This document shows, piece after piece, positions 1 through 5,547 of a stretch of 6,339 bases of DNA. The notes beneath the pieces were generated by a model, which worked only from the letters and a program-made list of their open reading frames with translations, ran no database searches and was not told the origin of the DNA. This DNA comes from an uncultured Spirochaetaceae bacterium (GTDB taxonomy: Bacteria; Spirochaetota; Spirochaetia; Sphaerochaetales; Sphaerochaetaceae). Within the stretch, counting starts at the first letter, position 1; each line of letters opens with the position of its first letter. The DNA is taken from NCBI GenBank assembly GCA_946414625.1, contig CAMKPI010000094.1, positions 1 to 6,339 of the forward strand, read 5' to 3'. The position numbers and the translations under genes are program-made.

Positions 1-10
1 GTATGGGGGA

Positions 11-47
11 GTATGAGAGTCTCGTTTCGCCCGCCCTCTTTGCAACA
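11..47. repeat. 37-bp direct repeat, copy 1
   Basis: This copy matches the one at 82-118 at 35 of 37 positions, differing only at repeat positions 10 (t/c) and 21 (c/t). It begins GTATGAGAG and ends CTTTGCAACA. The two copies are separated by 34 bp, giving a 71-bp period. The terminal TTGCAA (40-45) is followed 15 bp later by TATAAC (61-66), so this copy may carry the -35 of a weak promoter. GTATG also occurs at 1-5, so further copies may lie upstream of the window. It looks like a dispersed or tandem intergenic repeat; its family is unknown to me. Confidence 0.85.
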
Positions 48-81
48 TTATTGCCAACACTATAACCGGTCTGCCAATCAT

Positions 82-118
82 GTATGAGAGCCTCGTTTCG
101 CTCGCCCTCTTTGCAACA
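82..118. repeat. 37-bp direct repeat, copy 2
   Basis: This is the second copy of the repeat at 11-47, with two substitutions. It ends 29 bp before the start codon of the Wzi-like gene. Its 3' end contains TTGCAA (111-116), which is placed correctly as the -35 box of the promoter for that gene. Only short internal complementarity is visible (AGAG against CTCT, and CG-TTT-CG), so a strong hairpin is unlikely. Confidence 0.85.
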
Positions 119-138
119 GCCTTTTTCTATGGTAAAAT
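111..138 (+). promoter_or_regulatory. Putative sigma-70 promoter of the Wzi-like gene
   Basis: The -35 box TTGCAA (111-116) and the -10 box TAAAAT (133-138) are separated by 16 bp. The -10 is preceded by TGG at 130-132, which fits the extended -10 pattern TGn. The -35 lies inside the second 37-bp repeat. Transcription would start near 145, only a few bases before the ATG at 148, so the mRNA would be leaderless or nearly so. This is a motif match only; an upstream start with read-through remains possible. Confidence 0.55.
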
Positions 139-147
139 CACGATGTT

Positions 148-2007
148 ATGAAAAGAATCGCCGTTCTAACCGCGTTGCTTTTGGTTCTCTCGGGTCTTGC
201 TTTTGCCGGGCAGTACAATATTGTGCCGCTGGACAATGAGGCTTACCGGATCATCGAATATGCCGAGATCCAGGGGATAATCCCGATGCAGAGCAAGGCA
301 AAGCCGTACGACTACCTCACAGTAATTGAACTTCTGGAACGTATTTCTGCTTCGTCGCTCTACGAAAATTCATCCGGGGATAGCGGACTGTACCGCATAT
401 CCTATGTCATGGCTGAGCTGGATCGCCTATACGGCAAGAATAACATAAAAAGCAAGAAGGACGTCTGGTACAACGGACTGTACCGCACTGTAAACGAAGA
501 GAACGGCAACGCCTTCGCAGTGGGCGTGAAAGGAGTCATGAAGGAGACGGGGGGGCTGGACAACGACAAGAACAAGATAATCGACTCCCGCAACACCGGC
601 ACGCTCTATTTTTCCGGAGACCTGTTTGACACATTCTCCTTTAACATGAACGCGTCGCTGAAACTCGATGCTCTGAACCCACGGGCATATCTCACGGAAG
701 AATTCCTGTATGATGCCGACGGGGACTATTTCCTCGGAGCAGGTAGCGATGAAACATACGTGAACAACTTTACAAACGAGCTGGACGGCGTTCATCTCGG
801 TTTTAAGGCTCAGCCGGAAATGGCGGCGTCTCTTTTCAAAAGGCACATGACAATCCGCTTCGGCTCGTATAAGCGGGACTGGGGCCCGGGCCTTGGAAAC
901 ATTGTCCTCTCGGAGAGTGCAGAGGATTTTAATGCGTTGGAGCTGTACATTCGGCCGGTGAAGTGGTTCTCGTTCTCGTCTCTTACGGGATCGCTCTCCA
1001 GGTCTTATGTCAAGACGATATACGGCATCCGACGCGCCGGATATGAGTCGGAAAGCGAACCGGAGGTCACAACACCTACCAGCAAGGATATCTCGTACGA
1101 CACCATGTTCAGCATGCAGCGTCTGGAGTTTAACATCAAGGATCGTTTCCAGATAGGGCTGTTCGAGTCTGTCGTATGGAAAAAACGCCTTGAGCTGGCA
1201 TATCTCAACCCGTTTTCGATCTACTGGTTCGCCCAGTCGATGACAGGGGACATAGACAGCCTCATAGGAGGCATGGACTTCACACTGACAATTCCTAAAT
1301 TCGGCCAGGCATACCTTGTTGTGTCCGTTGATGAGTATACGAGCGATCTTGCGCATCTTATAAGTGCGGCCCGGAACATAATGGCCTTCCAGGCTGGAAT
1401 CCGGATGCCGGGAGTCCTGCTCGGCAATTTCACGACTTTCACCCTTCAGGGCACATACATACCGCCTTTCTACGGCACCCACCACTACCAGGAGGACAAG
1501 GACGGCACATGGTACGCGACAAGCTTCGTGAACAAAGGCTTTAATCTTTTCTATCCGCTGAATCCGGACTCGCTGGAGATTCTTTTCGATTGCGACGTTT
1601 CGCTGAAAAAGGGATGGGGGCTTCATCTCACGGCCCGGGATCAGATGAGAAGCTCCCAGTATTCCATAGGGGATAACGGCACGGACATCCTTACTGTTCT
1701 GAATTACTCAAAAGACGAGGAATATGCGCGGAAAAAGTTCTTTAAGAATATTTGGAACAATATTTTTGACATCAAACTTGTCGTGTCAAAAAAATTCGAC
1801 TTCTTTCCAATGAAGGTCTCCGTAGGACTGGAGGCGATATTCGACTGGAGCCGGGATTACCAGAAGGCCTTGTCTTACGATCCAGTGCGGCTGAGGTACA
1901 ACAGCGGGCTTTATAACACCGGTCACCTGACTTCGGTTGACGGGTCGACTTGGAGGTCAGCGGACATCCGCTTCCTCGGCAGCGTACTTTTTTCGTTGTA
2001 TTATTGA
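148..2007 (+). CDS. Wzi-like outer-membrane capsule assembly protein
   Basis: The 619-residue product is a predicted outer-membrane beta-barrel resembling the Wzi capsule assembly family, whose E. coli member binds group 1 capsule at the cell surface. The N-terminus is a clear signal peptide: MKR, then a hydrophobic core, with likely cleavage after AFA at residue 20. Residues 25-100 form a helical segment, and the rest alternates in beta-barrel fashion. Family-like landmarks are RFGSYKRDWGPG (237-248) followed by NIVLSESAEDF, then a QRLEF...RFQIGLFESVVW block (324-344) and AYLNPF (351-356). The chain ends in aromatic residues (FSLYY), as expected for an outer-membrane beta-signal. It is longer than E. 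coli Wzi (about 480 residues). The start has no Shine-Dalgarno site; an ATG at 143 is in another frame and stops at once. The phosphotransferase follows 25 bp downstream, suggesting an operon. Family assignment is from remembered motifs; ligand and function are inferred. Confidence 0.78.
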   Translation: MKRIAVLTALLLVLSGLAFAGQYNIVPLDNEAYRIIEYAEIQGIIPMQSKAKPYDYLTVIELLERISASSLYENSSGDSGLYRISYVMAELDRLYGKNNIKSKKDVWYNGLYRTVNEENGNAFAVGVKGVMKETGGLDNDKNKIIDSRNTGTLYFSGDLFDTFSFNMNASLKLDALNPRAYLTEEFLYDADGDYFLGAGSDETYVNNFTNELDGVHLGFKAQPEMAASLFKRHMTIRFGSYKRDWGPGLGNIVLSESAEDFNALELYIRPVKWFSFSSLTGSLSRSYVKTIYGIRRAGYESESEPEVTTPTSKDISYDTMFSMQRLEFNIKDRFQIGLFESVVWKKRLELAYLNPFSIYWFAQSMTGDIDSLIGGMDFTLTIPKFGQAYLVVSVDEYTSDLAHLISAARNIMAFQAGIRMPGVLLGNFTTFTLQGTYIPPFYGTHHYQEDKDGTWYATSFVNKGFNLFYPLNPDSLEILFDCDVSLKKGWGLHLTARDQMRSSQYSIGDNGTDILTVLNYSKDEEYARKKFFKNIWNNIFDIKLVVSKKFDFFPMKVSVGLEAIFDWSRDYQKALSYDPVRLRYNSGLYNTGHLTSVDGSTWRSADIRFLGSVLFSLYY

Positions 2008-2032
2008 CAGAACGGATATATGATGGTTCAAG

Positions 2033-3442
2033 ATGAAGCCTGTAGAAGAAGCGATTAGAGAATCGGAACGATTCGAACGCCTCCAGTTCAGCCTCCGACT
2101 CGTGATGGATACGGCAGCTATTTCGGGAGCCTGGTTTTTCTCGTACTATGTCCGTTTCATTCTTCTTCACGGCGGCAACACGGATTCGTACCTGTTCTAT
2201 ATAACTCTGTTTGTAGTTGCTATTCTCACGGGTTTTTTCTTCAATTACGCAAACAGCCTGTATGAGGCTTCCGTGACAAGGCGGTGGAGGGACGAGATCT
2301 CGGGACTCTTTAAGACAGCGGTTGAGACATTCCTCACCTTCACGGTGATATATTACTTTGTTTTTGTCGAGAAAATCTCACGTCTCCATCTTCTGTTTTT
2401 CTTTGTGTTCCTTTTCATTCTTCTTGTTGCAGGAAGGTATATAGTCAACAAGATGCTTGCCAGGGAGATAAAGAAGGGCAGCTTCAAGCAGAAAGTGCTA
2501 CTCGTGGGTTATGGGCCGCGGCTGGAGGAATATGCCCGTTCTGCCGAAAAAAACGGCAGCCAGGCTCGTCTTATGGTCTCGGGGTGCTTCAACACGATGG
2601 GACATGGAATCGGATCCATCCGCGAGGTGGAGTCCCAGACCCTCCGTAATGCAGTGGATAAGCTTGGCGCACACATCGTCATCATCTCGTATCCGCATGA
2701 GGACAAAGAAGAGGAATACAGGATGATCGAGGAGGGGATGGAGCTGTTCGAACCCAAGGTATATACTCTGCCAGGTATCCCGAAGTCTTATGCCGGCACT
2801 GTGATAGACAGCTTCCACAACATTCCCACCTTGCAGTTGAACAGCGCTGTGCCGACATTCGGAAACCGTTTCCTGAAGCGTGCTTTCGACCTTGTCTCGT
2901 GTACTCTGGGTGTCGTCGCCCTCTCTCCGCTTTTCATCATTATTGCGGCTTTGGTCAAGTTCACATCAAAAGGGCCCGTCTTTTTCAAACAGAAGCGCGT
3001 CACACGGGACGGCGAAGTTTTCAACATGTATAAATTTCGCTCGATGCGCATCGACATGCCTGAGACGGGCGGAGCCCATTTCACAGAAGAAAAGGATCCG
3101 AGGGTCACTCCGATTGGACGCATCCTGCGGAAGACCAGCCTCGACGAGATACCTCAGTTTTTCAATGTCATTTCAGGCAAGATGAGTCTCATCGGTCCTC
3201 GTCCGGAGCGCCCGGAGCTGGAGAAGAAATTCGAGAAGGAGATCCCCGGCTATCACATGAGGCATCGTATGAAAGCGGGTATCACCGGTTGGGCGCAAGT
3301 GAACGGGCTCAGGGGAAACACTTCGCTGAAAGACAGGATTGATTTCGACTTGTACTACATCAGGAACTGGTCATTCGGCTTTGACATGAAAATAATTATC
3401 TATACTTTTGTTAAGGGCTTTATAAACAAGAATGCCTACTGA
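2033..3442 (+). CDS. Polyprenyl-phosphate sugar-1-phosphate transferase (WbaP/WcaJ type)
   Basis: The 469-residue enzyme should transfer a sugar-1-phosphate from a UDP-sugar to undecaprenyl phosphate, the first membrane step of surface glycan synthesis. Domain order: four predicted membrane helices (about 25-46, 53-72, 94-113, 117-134); a Rossmann-like central domain starting KVLLVGYGPRLEE (154-166); and a C-terminal bacterial sugar transferase domain (about 277-469). In that last domain KRAFD (282-286) leads into a re-entrant membrane helix broken by Ser298-Pro299. The catalytic Asp371-Glu372 lies in TSLDEIPQ, followed by SLIGPRPERPE (385-395) and GITGWAQVNG (416-425). The tail ends in KNAY, as in many WcaJ-type proteins. 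Length is normal for the large form of this family, and all key residues are present. ATG 2033 is the first start after the in-frame stop at 2021, and no good ribosome site precedes it. The sugar (glucose, galactose or another) cannot be read from sequence. Confidence 0.93.
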   Translation: MKPVEEAIRESERFERLQFSLRLVMDTAAISGAWFFSYYVRFILLHGGNTDSYLFYITLFVVAILTGFFFNYANSLYEASVTRRWRDEISGLFKTAVETFLTFTVIYYFVFVEKISRLHLLFFFVFLFILLVAGRYIVNKMLAREIKKGSFKQKVLLVGYGPRLEEYARSAEKNGSQARLMVSGCFNTMGHGIGSIREVESQTLRNAVDKLGAHIVIISYPHEDKEEEYRMIEEGMELFEPKVYTLPGIPKSYAGTVIDSFHNIPTLQLNSAVPTFGNRFLKRAFDLVSCTLGVVALSPLFIIIAALVKFTSKGPVFFKQKRVTRDGEVFNMYKFRSMRIDMPETGGAHFTEEKDPRVTPIGRILRKTSLDEIPQFFNVISGKMSLIGPRPERPELEKKFEKEIPGYHMRHRMKAGITGWAQVNGLRGNTSLKDRIDFDLYYIRNWSFGFDMKIIIYTFVKGFINKNAY

Positions 3443-3471
3443 CGGATTTCCGGCTCTGTTTTTGTTTTTTT
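3443..3471 (+). terminator. Weak possible intrinsic terminator
   Basis: Immediately after the phosphotransferase stop codon there is a short dyad CGG-ATTT-CCG (3443-3452). It is followed by CTCTG and then T5 (3459-3463) and T7 (3465-3471). The stem is only 3-4 bp and is separated from the T run, so termination would be poor. The whole gap to 3529 is strongly T-rich on this strand and holds no convincing promoter: TTGAAC at 3473-3478 and TTGCTT at 3490-3495 lack a well-spaced -10 box. Confidence 0.3.
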
Positions 3472-3529
3472 CTTGAACGTTTTCTGTTCTTGCTTTTATT
3501 TTTTTAAAACTTCATTCATACTGTAGCAG

Positions 3530-4333
3530 ATGAAAAAAATCTTTGTATTTCTTATTTTTGCATGCATTTGCGGATCGGTATTCGCGTTCGATTCCTTTGA
3601 ATCGCTAGCGGGCGCGTACCCAGAGAGGTATCTGTCTCTCCTCAATGAGGGAACGTACGCCGAGGCTCGTACAAACTACGGAGAGGATGTATATCTTCTT
3701 GCTCCTCCTGACTCCCTCGGATACGACTTGTCTCTTGAAGCCTCAAAGGCCGAGCATTCGTTCACGGTAGGGGTTGCCCAGTTCGTGGAGTATCCAGAGG
3801 AAGTAAAGTCTCTTTCGGATTCGGAAAAACTTCTTTTCGTTTACAACAAAATGCTCCGGATATCCACTTTGAAAGGAATCGAGTATATCTCGTACCGTGC
3901 GGGGAACAAGCCAAAGACGCTTTTCACCGATGCCTGCATGATCGAGAGTCCAAAGAGCCGGAAGGCTCTTCCGGATGCTCGCGTGGAAGAGGTCGAGCTG
4001 TTCAAAACATATTATGCCCGACTTACGGACACGAAGTTCGGCGGGAATGTATATATCGCCGACTATAGCGCGCTGAAAGACGAGGTCTGCATCGAGATTA
4101 CAAACAACGATACAATCAAGTTTAAAGGAATCAAGTGCGTGGAAGCGGGGGATCTTCACATGTTCGTGGATGTGAAGTTCTACGACGAAGGAGTGCTTGT
4201 ATATGCTTTTGCGGTGGTATACGACGCCGATCCTGATGTGAAGGTTCTGTTCATCGATGTGTCGCTGGACGGTGCTTTTATAACCAGAATCAAGGCCCTG
4301 AAGGACTGGTTTGTCTCCGGCATGAAGGACTGA
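3530..4333 (+). CDS. Exported protein of unknown function
   Basis: The 267-residue product has a signal peptide (MKK, hydrophobic stretch, likely cleavage after VFA at residue 19), so it should act in the periplasm or at the envelope. I do not assign it a function. It may belong to DUF6675, a family I recall from treponemes; this is unverified. Visible traits are a helical start after cleavage (21-48), a region rich in charged residues with SDSEKLLFVYNKML (96-109), and a C-terminal half of alternating beta-like segments (about 171-245) ending in a short helix. Cys12 and Cys14 lie within the signal peptide. IFAC (9-12) loosely resembles a relaxed lipobox, but that would leave an unusually short signal, so lipoprotein processing is less likely. 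No Shine-Dalgarno site precedes the ATG. The hydrolase gene starts 13 bp after its stop codon, so the two are probably co-transcribed. Confidence 0.8.
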   Translation: MKKIFVFLIFACICGSVFAFDSFESLAGAYPERYLSLLNEGTYAEARTNYGEDVYLLAPPDSLGYDLSLEASKAEHSFTVGVAQFVEYPEEVKSLSDSEKLLFVYNKMLRISTLKGIEYISYRAGNKPKTLFTDACMIESPKSRKALPDARVEEVELFKTYYARLTDTKFGGNVYIADYSALKDEVCIEITNNDTIKFKGIKCVEAGDLHMFVDVKFYDEGVLVYAFAVVYDADPDVKVLFIDVSLDGAFITRIKALKDWFVSGMKD

Positions 4334-4340
4334 GAGGTGC
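4334..4340 (+). promoter_or_regulatory. Ribosome binding site of the hydrolase gene
   Basis: GAGGTG (4334-4339), extended upstream to AGAGGTG, lies 7 bases before the ATG at 4347. It abuts and partly overlaps the TGA of the preceding gene (4331-4333). It is the best Shine-Dalgarno match among the genes here, it fixes the start at 4347, and its position suggests translational coupling to the exported protein gene. Confidence 0.75.
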
Positions 4341-4346
4341 GCCTGA

Positions 4347-5300
4347 ATGGTTACGGTTTTGATAATTTTTGCCATATTTCTTCTTTTGAATGTGGTCTTC
4401 GGTCTTGTAATCGCCTTAAAGACAACCCATCCAAAAACGCTGTCGATAGAGGAGGAGTCGGGAGAGCAGCTCTCGTCCGGTTTCGATGCCGCCGCGTTCT
4501 GTAAAAATAATCCGCATGAAGATTTCACCCTTTTTTCAAAGGACGGTTATAAGATTCACTATTCAGTTTTTCCTTGCTCGATGGAAGATGGCACACGCTC
4601 CAGGAGGACCGTCGTGCTCGCCCATGGATATAACGGGAACAGAATGAGCCTTATGTCATATGCAAAGATGTTCATAGACAAAGGGTTCAACTGCGTGGTG
4701 TTCGATCAGCGGAACCATGGATTCAATGAGAAGTCTTTCACATCCCTCGGCTTCTACGAGGAGAGCGACCTGCGTGCTGTTCTGGAAGATGCGAAAGGAC
4801 ATGTCGACATGTCAGAAGGTGTAGGGCTATTCGGTATTTCGATGGGAGCCGCCACGTGCCTCTTGGCTATGAACAAGATTCCGGATCTTCGATTTGTCAT
4901 TGAGGATTCAGGCTATTCGTCATTTAGGGAGCAAGTGAAGGACACCGCAGGACACGTCCCGGTATCGATCCTGTTTCTTTCAATGTCTTTTGCATCCATA
5001 TTTTTACGGCTGTTCTATGGAATTAGGATGGGAGATGTGGATCCTGCTGCATGTGTGAAAAACGCAAGTCCGGCTCTTCCGATACTTTTCATTCACAGCA
5101 GATCCGACAGGAAGGTTCTTTTCAGACATCATGAAATCCTTTTCCCGCTTAAAAAAGGAGCAAAGACCGACTTCACTGCGGAAGGCGTGAATCATATTGA
5201 GTTGATTTTTAAACGGACTGAAGAATACAAGGGGATTGTTTCTGCTTTTCTGGACAGTGTTTTTGCCTCAAATGCGGGTGCGCATGAAGGAGCACTGTAA
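4347..5300 (+). CDS. Membrane-anchored alpha/beta hydrolase
   Basis: The 317-residue protein has an N-terminal membrane helix (about 3-23) and a complete alpha/beta-hydrolase fold of the S33/YqkD-like type, known for esterases, lipases and peptidases. Visible elements are VVLAHGYNGNR (89-99) with the oxyanion HG at 93-94, VVFDQRNHG (117-125), and the nucleophile elbow GISMG with Ser165. The acid is probably Asp254 in IHSRSDRKV, and the base His283 in EGVNHIEL. So the full Ser-Asp-His triad is present. A hydrophobic lid-like stretch lies at about 203-225. There is no classic cleavable signal, so the catalytic domain is probably tethered to the inner membrane; its side is not certain. The substrate is unknown. 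It sits 13 bp after the exported protein gene, probably in one transcript. A role in trimming acyl groups from surface glycan is conceivable, but only the location suggests it. Confidence 0.88.
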   Translation: MVTVLIIFAIFLLLNVVFGLVIALKTTHPKTLSIEEESGEQLSSGFDAAAFCKNNPHEDFTLFSKDGYKIHYSVFPCSMEDGTRSRRTVVLAHGYNGNRMSLMSYAKMFIDKGFNCVVFDQRNHGFNEKSFTSLGFYEESDLRAVLEDAKGHVDMSEGVGLFGISMGAATCLLAMNKIPDLRFVIEDSGYSSFREQVKDTAGHVPVSILFLSMSFASIFLRLFYGIRMGDVDPAACVKNASPALPILFIHSRSDRKVLFRHHEILFPLKKGAKTDFTAEGVNHIELIFKRTEEYKGIVSAFLDSVFASNAGAHEGAL

Positions 5301-5351
5301 GAAAAAACAAAGAATTGTAAAAAAACACTATGCAAAAGAAAGAGTTTTTGG

Positions 5352-5360
5352 TAGTATAGA
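5352..5360 (+). promoter_or_regulatory. Possible -10 region for the tRNA gene
   Basis: Overlapping -10-like hexamers TAGTAT (5352-5357) and TATAGA (5355-5360) lie 11-18 bases before the tRNA 5' end, where a tRNA promoter would be expected. No good -35 box is found at 16-18 bp spacing; the region upstream is A-rich (5302-5340). The tRNA could instead be read from the hydrolase transcript, since no terminator hairpin is visible between 5301 and 5370. Confidence 0.3.
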
Positions 5361-5370
5361 AGTCGTTAAT

Positions 5371-5442
5371 GCGCTAGTAACTCAACGGGAGAGTGCTTGC
5401 TTCACACGCAAGAAGTAGTAAGTTCAACCCTTACCTGGCGCA
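5371..5442 (+). tRNA. tRNA-Val (anticodon CAC)
   Basis: The 72-nt sequence folds as a complete cloverleaf. The acceptor stem GCGCTAG pairs with CTGGCGC (one T-G pair), with discriminator A at 5442. The D-stem is ACTC/GAGT with loop AACGGGA. The anticodon stem is CTTGC/GCAAG with loop TTCACAC, so the anticodon CAC (5403-5405) reads GUG valine codons. The variable loop is 5 nt. The T-stem is GTAAG/CTTAC with loop TTCAACC. The 3' CCA is not encoded and must be added by nucleotidyltransferase. It lies between the hydrolase and glycosyltransferase genes, on the same strand. Confidence 0.96.
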
Positions 5443-5450
5443 TTTTTTTT
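5443..5450 (+). terminator. T8 tract directly after the tRNA, possible terminator
   Basis: Eight consecutive T residues begin at the base after the tRNA discriminator. No separate hairpin precedes them, so any intrinsic termination would have to use the tRNA acceptor/T-arm fold itself as the stem. This would leave a very short 3' trailer. It is a suggestive arrangement and not a canonical terminator. Confidence 0.35.
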
Positions 5451-5483
5451 ATATCCTTTTGCCATGGTTCGCAATTCCGTCTT

Positions 5484-5509
5484 TGGATATTCCGTTATCG
5501 GATATTCCA
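5484..5509. repeat. Imperfect dyad with tandem GGATATTCC motif
   Basis: GGATATTCC occurs at 5485-5493 and 5500-5508, exactly 15 bp apart. Together they form a dyad. TCCG (5491-5494) pairs with CGGA (5499-5502) around loop TTAT. A symmetric TAT/TAT internal loop separates this from an outer TGGA/TCCA stem (5484-5487 with 5506-5509). A third ATTCCG at 5474-5479 keeps the same 15-bp register. No T run follows, so it is not an intrinsic terminator. It lies about 40 bp before the glycosyltransferase start and could be an operator or a leader hairpin. The rest of the 105-bp gap shows only TTGCCA (5459-5464) as a -35-like box without a well-spaced -10. Confidence 0.45.
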
Positions 5510-5547
5510 CATGCGCGGGGTTCATCCAGATCTGGTCAAGGCATTAT

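Noticed and set aside
11..118. CRISPR array with 37-bp repeats and a 34-bp spacer
   Set aside because: The dimensions fit, but only two copies are seen, they differ at two positions, the ends lack the usual terminal features of known repeat types, and the second copy forms part of a promoter. No cas gene is in view. More sequence upstream of position 1 would settle it: several identical repeats with unrelated spacers would revive the idea.
427..1626. 399-codon open frame on the minus strand
   Set aside because: It lies wholly inside the Wzi-like gene, has no signal, domain or ribosome site, and its protein is rich in Arg, Cys and His, as expected of an antisense shadow.
2004..2009. Perfect TTGACA -35 box at the end of the Wzi-like gene
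   Set aside because: No -10-like hexamer stands 16-18 bp downstream (2027-2032 reads TTCAAG), so it is probably chance; the phosphotransferase is more likely read from the upstream promoter.
3743..4528. 261-codon open frame on the minus strand
   Set aside because: It overlaps both the exported protein gene and the hydrolase start, whose signal peptide, ribosome site and motifs support the + strand; no recognisable domain.
5464..5547. Upstream in-frame ATG extending the glycosyltransferase by 28 residues
   Set aside because: The extension has no family resemblance, has no ribosome site, and contains the dyad; MKILILSN at 5548 is the typical N-terminus.
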